Shown: piece after piece, positions 54,403 to 62,677 of the stretch
Layout of the letters: each line of letters starts with the position of its first letter
Numbering within the stretch: the stretch's first letter is position 1
From: Acidimicrobiales bacterium
GTDB taxonomy: Bacteria > Actinomycetota > Acidimicrobiia > Acidimicrobiales > Iamiaceae
Direction: 5' to 3'
Assembly: GCA_030447445.1 (NCBI GenBank)
Contig: JAUJOW010000006.1
Coordinates: 89,054 to 153,053 of the forward strand
Length of the DNA: 64,000 bases
Translations under genes and position numbers: made by a program
Notes under the pieces: model-generated
Told to the model about the DNA's origin: nothing
Seen by the model: only the letters and a program-made list of their open reading frames with translations
Database searches by the model: none

Positions 54403-56734
54403 TCACTCGGCGCCGGCGAGGGCGGGTTCGCGTTCGTCCTCGGTGTCATCGGGACCGGCTTCGCTCTGGCCCTCGACGTCGATGTCGGGCAGGATCCGGT
54501 CGAGCCAGCGGGGCAGCCACCAGTTCTTGTCGCCCAGGAGCTCCATCGTGGCGGGGACCAGCAGCATCCGGACGACGGTGGCGTCGAGCAGGACGGCGGT
54601 GGCCAGGCCGGTGCCCATGAGCTTGAGGACCCGGTCGTTCTCGAGGAGGAAGCTGCCGAAGACGACGACCATGATCGCCGCCGCCGCGGTGATGACCTTG
54701 GCGGTGGCGGCCAGGCCGTCGGCCACCGAGGTGCGGCTGTCGCCGCTGCGGTGCCACTCCTCCCGCACCCGCGAGAGCAGGAACACCTCGTAGTCCATCG
54801 ACAGGCCGAAGACCACGGCGAACAGCATCATCGGCGCCCACGGCTCGATGGGGCCGGCTGCACGCCGGTGATGTCGCTCAGCCAGCCCCACTGGAACAGC
54901 GCGACGACGACGCCGTAGGCGGCACTGATCGAGAGCAGGTTCATGATCACAACCTTGAGCGGCACGAGCAATGACCGGAACACCACCATGAGCAGCAGGA
55001 ACGACACCGCCAAGACGGCGGCGAAGAAGTACGGCAGCCGGGACGCGAGGTAGTTCGAGAAGTCGACGCTCACGGCGACGGCGCCCGTGACCGCCACGTT
55101 CACCCGGGCGGCCTGCTCGGCCGGCGGCAGCACGTCGTCGCGCAGCCGGTTGACGAGGTCGGTGGTGGCCTCTTCCTGTGGACCGCTCTTGGCCACGACG
55201 TTCCACATGACCGCCGTCGGGTCGTCCGGATCGTTCGGGCGGAGCGGCGAGACGAACGCGACGCCCGGGTCGGCGGCGACGGCCTCGCCGATCGCGCCGA
55301 GCTCGTTGAGGTCGGCGCCCTCGGGCAGCTCGGCGACGAGGAGGAACGGACCGTTGAAGCCGGGCCCGAAGCCGGCGACCAGCAGGTCGTAGGCCTGCTT
55401 GGTGGTGGTGTCCTCGGCGTAGTTGCTCTCATCGGAGAACCCGAGCCGGAGGCTCAAGACCGGCACGGCCAGCAGGAGCAGCGCCACCGCGCCGGCGATC
55501 GTCGCCGTCCACGGGCGGTGCTGGATGATCCTGCTCCAGCGATAGGCCACCGTCTCTCGCAACGGCTTCGGCGCCCGTCGGGGCACCTCTCGCTTGAGGG
55601 GGCCGACGAAGAAGCCGGCGATGAGGACGATCACGGCGAGCGGCAGGCCGATGGCGAGCGGCGTGACCTTCAGGCCCATGCCGACGAGGGCCATCGCGGC
55701 CAGCCCGGCGGCGATGACCCCCCGCCAGCGGGTCAGCTCGATCCGCTGACCGGCGAAGCCGAGCAGCGCCGGCAGCAGGGTCAGGGAGGCGACGACGGTC
55801 ACGGCCACGACCGACGCGGCGCCGACGGCGAGCCCTTGCACGAAGCTGACCTCCATCACCAGCATGCCGAGCAGCGATATGACCACGGTCGTGCCGGCGA
55901 ACAGAACGGACCGGCCCGCGGTGTTGATGGCGATCATGATCGACTCGCGCACGGAGTGCCCGCCGTGGAGCTGCTCGCGGTAGCGGGTGACGATGAGGAG
56001 GGCGTAGTCGATGCCGACGCCCAGCCCGATCATGATCCCGAGGAAGGTGGCGACGTCCGGGATGGTCAAGACGTTGCTCAGCAAGGTGATGATGGCCGTG
56101 CCGATGCCGATGCCGAAGAGGGCGACCCCGACGGGCAGGCCCATGGCCAGCACCGAGCCGAACGCCAGGATGAGGATGACGATGGCGAAGGCCAGCCCGA
56201 GGATCTCCGACGACGGCTCCTCGAACTCGGCGAAGATGAACCCGCCGAGCTCGATGCGCAGACCTTGGATGTCCGGGGCCTCGGCGAGTATCCGGTCACG
56301 GATCTCACCGGCCCGGGCGAAGTCGATGTCGTCGGGCATCTCGATGTTGGCGTAGGCGATTTTGCCGGCCTCCGGGCCCTGCGAGGCGATCTGCGGGCGC
56401 CCTGCTCGGCGTACGGGCTCTCCACTCCGGTGACGTCGTCGAGCCTCGCCACCACGTCGAACAGCCGCTGCATCGATCGCCTCACGGCGGGGTCGTCGAC
56501 GCCCTGTTCGGCGCGGAACACGATCGTGCCCACCTGGCCGGTGCCCTGGCCGCCGAAGTCGTCGTCGAGGATGTCGAACCCGGTCTTGGACTCGACGTCG
56601 GGCAGGTTGAACTCGTCGCGAAACGCCCCCCCGACCCCGCCGGAGACGGCGGCGACGAGCACGAGCGCGGCCAACCACAGCCCGACCACGAGCTTCCTCC
56701 GGTCACGGCACCAGGGACCGAGCCGGGCGAACAC
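54403..56734 (-). pseudogene. MMPL/RND-family transporter, reading frame broken twice
   Basis: Large membrane exporter of the MMPL type. Start GTG 56734 (VFARLGPWCRDRRKLVVGLW) has AGGAGG six bases upstream. The first frame reads to SPYAEQGAR (about 56395); the second continues QIASQGPEAGKIAYANIEMP and contains most of both helix bundles (VGIDYALLIVTRYREQL is the conserved RND motif) until SDITGVQP (about 54860); the third begins GPIEPWAPMMLFAVVFGLSMDYEVFLLSRVREE, with the second RND motif, to the end at 54403. Each break is explained by one missing base. Repaired length is about 777 residues. Substrate unknown. Confidence 0.87.
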
Positions 56735-56970
56735 CGCGACCTCCTGCTCATCGGGGCCTTGACTCGGCCCTTCCAACCGTCCTGCCAAGGCCACGCGTGG
56801 CCTGCGCCTCTCGTCCTTCCGACGCCGCCGCTTGGCGGAACTCATCGGTCCCGGCCGGCCCGTCTGTCCTCCGCCGGAGGAGCTCGGGAGACTGTACCGA
56901 CACGGTGCGCCGGGGTGCGCCTTACGGCGGGCGGCGGGCGTCTCGGCCGGCCACCGGTCGCCCCCGGGGC

Positions 56971-57393
56971 TCAGACCAGGCCGAGCTGGCCCAGGATGGT
57001 CCCTGAGTCGAAGTACACCCGCTCGCAGATCAGCCCATCGTCGTCGAACAAGAAGTAGGCGGTCATGCGGCACCGGAAGGCCTTGCCGGTCGGTTCGATC
57101 CCCCGCAGGGGACCGAGGTGGGTGCCGAGCAGGTCGAGCTCGACGATCACGGCGTCGTCGCTGTGGCGGAGCGCGATGAGCTCGTTGCGCTGATCGGGGA
57201 AGGCGCGGCGGCTCCCGGCGAAGTAGCGCCGCACGTCCTCCTCGCCGTCGAACACCTCCCCGGTGGCGATCAGCTCGTAGCGGGGATGGCGGAAGGTGCC
57301 GATGGTGGCGTCGAAGTCGTGACGGTTCTCGGAGTCCATGTGGGCACGAACGACCGCCTCGCGGTGAGCCCGGAGGTCAGCATCGGCGGTCAC
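56971..57393 (-). CDS. SnoaL-like polyketide cyclase/ester cyclase family protein
   Basis: 140 residues with an NTF2-like fold: AVVRAHMDSENRHDFDATIGTFRHPRYELIATGEVFDGEEDVRRYF, then FPDQRNELIALRHSDDAVIVELDLLGTHLG and KAFRCRMTAYFLFDDDGLICERVYFDSGTILGQLG. The YFD...IL ending is typical of SnoaL_2 steroid isomerase-like proteins. GTG 57393 overlaps the upstream small gene's stop (GTGA). No catalytic role can be assigned. Confidence 0.85.
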   Translation of the reverse strand: MTADADLRAHREAVVRAHMDSENRHDFDATIGTFRHPRYELIATGEVFDGEEDVRRYFAGSRRAFPDQRNELIALRHSDDAVIVELDLLGTHLGPLRGIEPTGKAFRCRMTAYFLFDDDGLICERVYFDSGTILGQLGLV

Positions 57394-57578
57394 GGCACCT
57401 TGGTCCAGAACGCGCCGACGCCGACGGCGCCCCCCCAGGCGCTGCCGATCCCGTCCGCCGAGCGCGGGCAGTCGAAGCCTGGTAACGAGAGCGCCGTGCT
57501 CTCACGGCTCAGCCGGCGGCGCAGGCCATCCCGGATGGCGGCCGTCTCGGGGACACCAGAGACGAAGATGGCGGGCAT
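57390..57578 (-). pseudogene. Truncated alpha/beta-hydrolase (N-terminal 40 residues)
   Basis: 62 residues from ATG 57578 with AGGAGGAG upstream. MPAIFVSGVPETAAIRDGLRRRLSR and ALSLPGFDCPRSADG resemble the first beta-alpha-beta unit of alpha/beta-hydrolases (VLVHGVPETP..WD.L...L..... AL.LPGFG.P). The nucleophile elbow and everything after are gone; the frame then runs into unrelated residues and ends overlapping the SnoaL start. A good ribosome-binding site is kept, so it may now serve to couple translation of the SnoaL gene. Confidence 0.5.
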
Positions 57579-57641
57579 GCGCTCCTCCTGGTCGAGCGGG
57601 GTCGAGCGGAGCGGTCGGGTGGCCGGGCCACAGCTTGCCCC

Positions 57642-59063
57642 GTGGTGGACGCCGGTGCCCACGACCGCGGGGTCCTGCCCGTGACCGCCCCTGCCCGCAT
57701 AGAGGCGTCCGCCCTCGCCGAGCTCGTCGACGCCGTCGGCCCTCGGAACGTGCTCACCGCCGATCACGACCGGGCCGCCTACGAGCGGGACTGGACCGGG
57801 CGCTTCAAAGGGCGCACGCCAGCCGTCGTCCGGCCCGCCGACACCGAGGAGGTCGCGGCCGTGATGGAGGTGTGCCGGCGCCACGGCGCCGCGCTGGTGC
57901 CCCAGGGCGGGAACACCGGCCTCGTCGGTGGCGGGGTCCCGATGGCGGGAGAGGTGGTGCTGAACCTCCGCCGCCTCGCCACCGTGGAGCCGGTCGACGT
58001 CGTCGCCCGGCAGGTCACCGTAGGGGCCGGTGCTTCGGTTTCCTCCGTGCAGGCGGTGGCGGCGGCAGCCGGGCTGCGCTACGCCGTCGACTTCGCAGCT
58101 CGGGACTCGGCCACCGTCGGAGGGACGGTGGCCACCAACGCCGGCGGGATGCGCGTCCTGCGCCACGGCGGCACCCGGGAACAGGTCATGGGCGTCGAGG
58201 CGGTGCTCGGTAGCGGCCAGCGGGTCCGGCGGCTGCAGGGCCTCGTCAAGGACAACACCGGGTACCACCTCGGCTCGCTCCTGTGCGGCAGCGAGGGGAC
58301 CCTCGGGGTCGTCACCGCCGCCCGCCTCCGGCTGGTCACCGCGCACCCTCACCGCGTGGTCGCGCTGGTCGCCTTCGCCGACGTGGCCACCGCCGTGGAA
58401 GCCGTTGCCTCCTGGCGGTCCGCCCTGGACACCCTCGAGGCTGCCGAGCTCTTCCTCGACGGCGGGCTTGCCCTCGTGTGCGACGCGTTCGGGCTGGCAC
58501 CGCCGTTCGTCGACCGGTGGGCGGCGTACGTGCTCGTCGAGGCGGCGGGCCACCACGATCCGACCGACGGGCTGGCCGCCGCCGTCGCCACGACCGATGC
58601 CGGCGATGTGGCCGTCGCCACCGACGCCTCCCGGCGGTCGGCCCTGTGGCGCTACCGCGAGGACCACACGCTGGCCATCAACACGCTCGGGCCGCCCCAC
58701 AAGTTCGACGTCACCGTCCCGCTCGGGGTCCTGGCCGCCTTCGTCGACGAGGTGCCGCACCGGGTGGCAGCACGCGTGTCCGGTGCCCGAACCTGGCTGT
58801 TCGGCCACGTGGGCGACGGCAACGTGCACGTGAACGTCACCGGGGTGGCCCCCGACGACGAGCGGGTCGACGAGGTCGTGCTGACCGCCGTGGCCGAGCT
58901 GGGCGGCAGCATCAGTGCCGAGCACGGCATTGGCACGGCTAAGGCCCGTTGGCTGCACCTCAGCCGCAGCGACGACGAGATCGCCGCCATGCGAGCGCTC
59001 AAGCGGGCACTCGACCCCGACGGTGTGCTGAACCCAAACGCCCTCCTGCCGAGAGGAACGTGA
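57642..59063 (+). CDS. FAD-linked oxidase, D-2-hydroxyacid dehydrogenase (GlcD/D2HGDH-like)
   Basis: 473 residues. FAD-binding type 4 domain: TPAVVRPADTEEVAAVMEVCRRHGAALVPQGGNTGLVGGGVP, DSATVGGTVATNAGGMRVLRHG and LVKDNTGYHLGSLLCGSEGTLGVVT. FAD-oxidase C domain: HKFDVTVPLGVLAAF, FGHVGDGNVHVNV and ISAEHGIGTAKARWL, which carries the metal-binding His residues. Oxidises D-lactate, D-2-hydroxyglutarate or a similar acid. GTG 57642 has CAGCTT 6-11 bases upstream; an internal GTG at 57681 is an alternative start. Confidence 0.92.
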   Translation: MVDAGAHDRGVLPVTAPARIEASALAELVDAVGPRNVLTADHDRAAYERDWTGRFKGRTPAVVRPADTEEVAAVMEVCRRHGAALVPQGGNTGLVGGGVPMAGEVVLNLRRLATVEPVDVVARQVTVGAGASVSSVQAVAAAAGLRYAVDFAARDSATVGGTVATNAGGMRVLRHGGTREQVMGVEAVLGSGQRVRRLQGLVKDNTGYHLGSLLCGSEGTLGVVTAARLRLVTAHPHRVVALVAFADVATAVEAVASWRSALDTLEAAELFLDGGLALVCDAFGLAPPFVDRWAAYVLVEAAGHHDPTDGLAAAVATTDAGDVAVATDASRRSALWRYREDHTLAINTLGPPHKFDVTVPLGVLAAFVDEVPHRVAARVSGARTWLFGHVGDGNVHVNVTGVAPDDERVDEVVLTAVAELGGSISAEHGIGTAKARWLHLSRSDDEIAAMRALKRALDPDGVLNPNALLPRGT

Positions 59064-59152
59064 CGGTGCAGCGACGTCCGGTTCGCGCGACAGCCCGGCC
59101 CCTCGAGGGCCGGGCTGCTCGTGGTTCAGGCCGGCGTCGATGCCCGGTCCGG

Positions 59153-59593
59153 TCAGGCGGCCGTGCTCTGGGTGTTGATGGCCTTGGACGAGCCTTCCCC
59201 GCTGATCTCCACGCGGCGGGGCTTGGCCTGCTCGGCCACCGGCACCCGCACGGTCAGCACACCGTTGTCGTAGTTGGCCTCGATGCGCTCGGTGTCGAGG
59301 CTCTCGCCAAGGAACAGCTGGCGGCTGAAGCTGCCCTGGGGCCGTTCGGAGACGACGACCTGCTGGCCGTCGTCGGGGCGCCACGTGCGCTCCGCGGTCA
59401 CCGTCAGCACGTTCTTCTCGACCGTCAGGTCGATGGAGCGGGAGTCGACGCCGGGCAGGTCGAAGTGCACCACGAAGTGATCGCCCTCGCGGTAGGCGTC
59501 CATCGGCATGACCGCCTGCCGTCCGGACGAGCCTCCCCAGCCCTGCTGGGTGAGGCGGTCGAACTCACGGAACGGGTCGTACCTCATCAGCAT
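59153..59593 (-). CDS. Small heat-shock protein Hsp20
   Basis: 146 residues. MLMRYDPFREFDRLTQQ is the typical opening; the alpha-crystallin domain runs from MDAYREGDHFVVHFDLPGVDSRSIDLTVEKNVLTVTAERTW to RIEANYDNGVLTVRVPVAEQAKPRRVEI, with the A-x-x-x-n-GVL motif. Holds unfolded proteins for DnaK/ClpB. The ATG at 59593 has AGGAGGTG upstream. A 9-base AAGTTGACA in the upstream region is identical to one arm of the clpB palindrome, so HspR control is possible. Confidence 0.93.
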   Translation of the reverse strand: MLMRYDPFREFDRLTQQGWGGSSGRQAVMPMDAYREGDHFVVHFDLPGVDSRSIDLTVEKNVLTVTAERTWRPDDGQQVVVSERPQGSFSRQLFLGESLDTERIEANYDNGVLTVRVPVAEQAKPRRVEISGEGSSKAINTQSTAA

Positions 59594-59652
59594 GGGGAAA
59601 CACCTCCTGTCACATCTGCCCTTGTCACCCGCCGTTGTTCCCGTCTCTGCCG

Positions 59653-59661
59653 AAGTTGACA
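59653..59661 (-). promoter_or_regulatory. HAIR-like half-site upstream of hsp20
   Basis: AAGTTGACA on the plus strand (TGTCAACTT reading toward hsp20) equals the outer nine bases of each clpB operator arm. No matching second arm is at the expected spacing of seven bases, so it is only a half-site, 60 bases upstream of the hsp20 ATG. On the plus strand TTGACA could alternatively be a -35 box for the DUF72 gene. Confidence 0.35.
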
Positions 59662-59720
59662 CCTCCTCGCGCAGTTTCTCTTCGTGACCGCCGGCAGGCA
59701 GGGCGGGGTAGGGAGGCAGC

Positions 59721-60509
59721 GTGGCGGGGAGAGGGCGACGCCGAGGCGAGGCCCGGGTGGGGTGCTCGGGGTGGATGTACAAGGACTGGCGGGGCATCGT
59801 GTACCCGGAGGGGATGGCCCAGCGGCGGTGGTTCGAGCACTACGCCACCCTGTTCGACACCGTGGAGATCAACAACACCTTCTACCGCCTGCCGCCAGCG
59901 TCGACCGTGGAGGGGTGGGCGGCCCAGGCGCCGCCCGGTTTCGCCTACGCGCTGAAGCTCGGCCAGTTCGGCTCCCACCGCATGAAGCTGCGGGATGCGG
60001 CGTCGTGGCTGCCCAACCACCTCGACCGGGTCGAGCGCCTCGGGCCCGCCCTCGGCCCCAACCTGGTGCAGCTCCCGCCTCGCTGGAAGCGCAACACCGA
60101 GCGCCTGGACGAGTTCCTGTCGGTGGCCCCGAAGACGATCCGGTGGGCCGTCGAGCTGCGGGAGCCGTCCTGGGTGCACGACGACGTGTTCGAGGTGCTC
60201 GGCCGCCACGGGGCGGCGTTGTGCGTCCATGACCTGCTGGCCGACCATCCCTGGGAGCTGACCGCTGACTGGGCCTACGTCCGCTTCCACGGTCCCGAGG
60301 CCCTCACCCGCAAGTACTGGGGCCGCTACGGAGGGCGCCGCCTGGCCAAGCCGGCCGAGCGCATGGCTGCCTGGCTGGCCGATGGCCACGACGTCTTCGC
60401 CTACTTCAACAACGACTACCAGGGCTTCGCCGTCAAGGACGCCCGCTGGCTGGCCGACCGCCTGGGCGCCGAGGGAGGGGAGCGTCGACCTGGCCCGGCC
60501 GCGAAATGA
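59721..60509 (+). CDS. DUF72 (YecE-like) protein
   Basis: 262 residues from GTG 59721 with GGGAGG about five bases upstream. Conserved segments: ARVGCSGWMYKDWRGIVYPEG, FDTVEINNTFYRLPPASTVEGWAAQAPPGFAYALK, LGPALGPNLVQLPPRW, WAVELREPSW, DWAYVRFHGPEA and VFAYFNNDYQGFAVKDA. This is the TIM-barrel DUF72 family of unknown activity. Divergent from hsp20. Stop overlaps an upstream in-frame codon of the VOC gene but the real VOC start is 51 bases further. Confidence 0.92.
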   Translation: MAGRGRRRGEARVGCSGWMYKDWRGIVYPEGMAQRRWFEHYATLFDTVEINNTFYRLPPASTVEGWAAQAPPGFAYALKLGQFGSHRMKLRDAASWLPNHLDRVERLGPALGPNLVQLPPRWKRNTERLDEFLSVAPKTIRWAVELREPSWVHDDVFEVLGRHGAALCVHDLLADHPWELTADWAYVRFHGPEALTRKYWGRYGGRRLAKPAERMAAWLADGHDVFAYFNNDYQGFAVKDARWLADRLGAEGGERRPGPAAK

Positions 60510-60559
60510 TCGGGCCGGGCGCCGTGTTCACCTCCAATGCTGCCCCCCAGGAGGAGTCG

Positions 60560-61054
60560 ATGCCCATCACCCGTCTCAACCACGCCGTGCTCTATGTCCG
60601 CGACGCCGAGCGCAGCGCCGCCTTCTACGCCGACGTCCTCGGCTTCCGTCGCCTGCCGGCGGAGCTGCCGGGAGCGGTGTTCATGCAGGCGCCCGGTTCG
60701 ACCAACGACCACGACCTCGGCCTGTTCGGGATCGGCCCGGGCGCCGGCGCTTCCGAGGCCGGGCGCCGGACGGTCGGCCTCTACCACCTGGCGTGGGAGG
60801 TGGACACGCTCGCCGAGCTCGCCCGGCTCCGGGGCGTCCTCGACGAGCACGGCGCACTCGTGGGAGCCAGCGACCACGGCACCACGAAGAGCCTCTATGG
60901 CCGGGATCCCGACGGCATCGAGTTCGAGGTGGCCTGGATCATCCCCGCCGACCTGCTCGACGACGACGCCCGCGCCGCCAGCCGGTCGATCCGGCCCCTC
61001 GACCTCGATCGGGAACACGAGCGCTACGGCGCCACCACCGCCGGAGGCCGTTGA
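60560..61054 (+). CDS. VOC-superfamily (glyoxalase/dioxygenase-like) protein
   Basis: 164 residues. ITRLNHAVLYVRDAERSAAFYADVLGFRRLPAE and GLYHLAWEVDTLAELARLRGVLDEHG ... YGRDPDGIEFEVAWIIP are the two beta-alpha-beta-beta-beta halves with the metal ligands His (LNHAVL), His (YHLAWE) and Glu (IEFEVAW). ATG 60560 follows GGAGGAG. The metal triad suggests a metal-dependent enzyme, possibly a catechol-type extradiol dioxygenase relative; no substrate evident. Confidence 0.9.
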   Translation: MPITRLNHAVLYVRDAERSAAFYADVLGFRRLPAELPGAVFMQAPGSTNDHDLGLFGIGPGAGASEAGRRTVGLYHLAWEVDTLAELARLRGVLDEHGALVGASDHGTTKSLYGRDPDGIEFEVAWIIPADLLDDDARAASRSIRPLDLDREHERYGATTAGGR

Positions 61055-61055
61055 G

Positions 61056-61292
61056 GTGGACCGGGGGGAGTGGATCGAGGCCTTCGCCACCGAGCTCGGC
61101 ATCCCCCCACCCGACGAGGCGACGATCGACCAGCTCCTCGCACTGGCTGGGACCGCCGCCCACCAGTCCGAGCGCACCGCCGCCCCCATCGCCTGCTACC
61201 TCGTGGGGCTGACCGGGACGTCGGTGGCCGACGCCGGCCGTCGGGCCACCACCATCAACCCCGGGGGTGAGCCGATCGGCGACGATCGCTGA
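61056..61292 (+). CDS. DUF6457 family protein
   Basis: 78 residues from GTG 61056, one base after the VOC stop codon. GEWIEAFATELGIPPPDEATIDQLLALAGTAAHQSERTAAPIACYLVGLTGTS is the DUF6457 pattern (EWI..FA..LG..P....... LL.LA...AH..ER..AP...FL.G). Members often sit beside molybdenum-cofactor genes, but none are near here. Translation is probably coupled to the VOC gene. Confidence 0.75.
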   Translation: MDRGEWIEAFATELGIPPPDEATIDQLLALAGTAAHQSERTAAPIACYLVGLTGTSVADAGRRATTINPGGEPIGDDR

Positions 61293-61373
61293 CCGGCCGA
61301 CGAGGATCTCCCACATGGAGGACATCCCACAGGGGGCGGCTCACAGGCCGGCACCGGGGACCGATGGGCCAAG

Positions 61374-62612
61374 ATGGCAACAGTGGCGAACGACGACCCG
61401 CTCGACGTTGCGATGGGTGAGGGAGGGCTCCACGCCGTCTACCAGCCCGTGGTGGAGCTGGAGACCGGCCACGTGCTCGGCTACGAGGCGCTGGCCCGGG
61501 GCCCGGCGGGCTCGCCGGTCGAAGCCCCCGAACCCCTCTTCGACGCCGCTCGTGAAGCCGGTCGGACCGCCGAGCTCGACTGGCGCTGCCGTGGGGCGGC
61601 TCTCGGCGGTGCCCTCGCGGCTGAGCTCCGGAGCACCCTGACCCTGTTCGTGAACGTGGAGCCCGACACCACCGCTGAGTCCCTGCCCTTCGGGCTGGAG
61701 GACGTGGTGGCCCAAGCCGAGCGGTCGCTCCGGGTCGTGGTCGAGGTGACCGAGGCGGCCGTCGTCGAGCGCCCGGCCGAGCTCCTGGAGGTGATCGACT
61801 GGGCCCGTGACCGGTCATGGGGCGTCGCCCTCGACGACCTCGGTGCCAACCCGGACTCGCTGGCCATGATGCCGTTCCTCGAGCCCGACGTGATCAAGCT
61901 GGACCTGCGGCTCGTGCAGGAGCAACCCAGCCCAGCGGTCGGTTCCATCGTGAGCGCGGTGCTCGCCCAGTCCGAGCGCACGGGTGCCGCCGTCGTGGCC
62001 GAGGGCATCGAGACCGAGGAGCACCGCCGCATCGCGCTCGCGCTCGGGGCCACCCACGGCCAGGGTTGGCTGTTCGGACGACCGGCCGGGTTGCCCGAAC
62101 CCCTTCCGGAGCCGACCGACGCCATCCCGCTCGTCCGGCGAGTGGCCAGCAGTGCCGAGATGACGCCGTTCACCGTGGTCCGCTCGGCCCGGCCCTTGCG
62201 TCGGGGCGATCGAGCCCTGCTCACCCAGATCGCCGGCCACCTCGAGGAGCAGGTGCTGGCCTGGGAGGACCACCCGGTCATCCTCGCCGCCTACCAACGC
62301 TCCGACGTCATCCCCCCGCTGTCGCTCGATCGCTACAGCGCCCTGGTGCAGCAGGGCTCGTACGTCGTGGTGCTGGGGGCCAACATCGCCGCCGAGCCCC
62401 GACCGGGTGTCACCGGCTCAGCCCTGCCCGCCGGTCACCGCCTCGCCGACGAGTGCTCCGTGGTGGTGGTGGGGCCGCACTACGCCGGAGCGCTGGTGGC
62501 CCGCCACTTCGGCGACGACCAGTACGACTACGCCGTCACCCACGACCGGGCGCTGGTGGTCGACGCCGGTCGCGCCCTCCTGCGCCAGGTCGAGAGCCCT
62601 GTCCGGACCTGA
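61374..62612 (+). CDS. EAL-domain c-di-GMP phosphodiesterase with C-terminal DICT sensory domain
   Basis: 412 residues. EAL domain (1-245): YEALARG, NVEPDT, EVTEAAVV, ALDDLGANPDS, IKLDLRL, AEGIETEEH and GQGWLFGRP, with the metal-binding and catalytic Glu/Asp/Lys residues present, so hydrolysis of c-di-GMP to pGpG is plausible. DDLGAN replaces the usual DDFGTG of loop 6. The C-terminal third (FTVVRSARPLRRGDRALLTQIAGHLEEQV...AYQRSDVIPPLSLDRYSALVQ...VVVVGPHYAGALVARH) fits the DICT domain, proposed as a light or redox sensor input in other actinobacteria and cyanobacteria. No membrane segment, so cytosolic. Confidence 0.88.
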   Translation: MATVANDDPLDVAMGEGGLHAVYQPVVELETGHVLGYEALARGPAGSPVEAPEPLFDAAREAGRTAELDWRCRGAALGGALAAELRSTLTLFVNVEPDTTAESLPFGLEDVVAQAERSLRVVVEVTEAAVVERPAELLEVIDWARDRSWGVALDDLGANPDSLAMMPFLEPDVIKLDLRLVQEQPSPAVGSIVSAVLAQSERTGAAVVAEGIETEEHRRIALALGATHGQGWLFGRPAGLPEPLPEPTDAIPLVRRVASSAEMTPFTVVRSARPLRRGDRALLTQIAGHLEEQVLAWEDHPVILAAYQRSDVIPPLSLDRYSALVQQGSYVVVLGANIAAEPRPGVTGSALPAGHRLADECSVVVVGPHYAGALVARHFGDDQYDYAVTHDRALVVDAGRALLRQVESPVRT

Positions 62613-62648
62613 CCTAGGCCTCCTGGCCGGTCCCCGTCCGCCTCGCTT

Positions 62649-62671
62649 GCCTACCGACCAGTAGGTAGGCT
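62649..62671 (+). promoter_or_regulatory. TetR-type palindromic operator overlapping a leaderless promoter
   Basis: GCCTACCGACCAGTAGGTAGGC in 62649-62670 has 7-bp outer arms (GCCTACC/GGTAGGC) and nearly symmetrical inner bases (18 of 22 positions). TAGGCT (62666-62671), overlapping its right arm, is at exactly -12 to -7 of ATG 62678. The TACCGACC core resembles sites of TetR-family lipid regulators. A bound repressor would cover the promoter. Confidence 0.65.
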
Positions 62672-62677
62672 GCGGCC

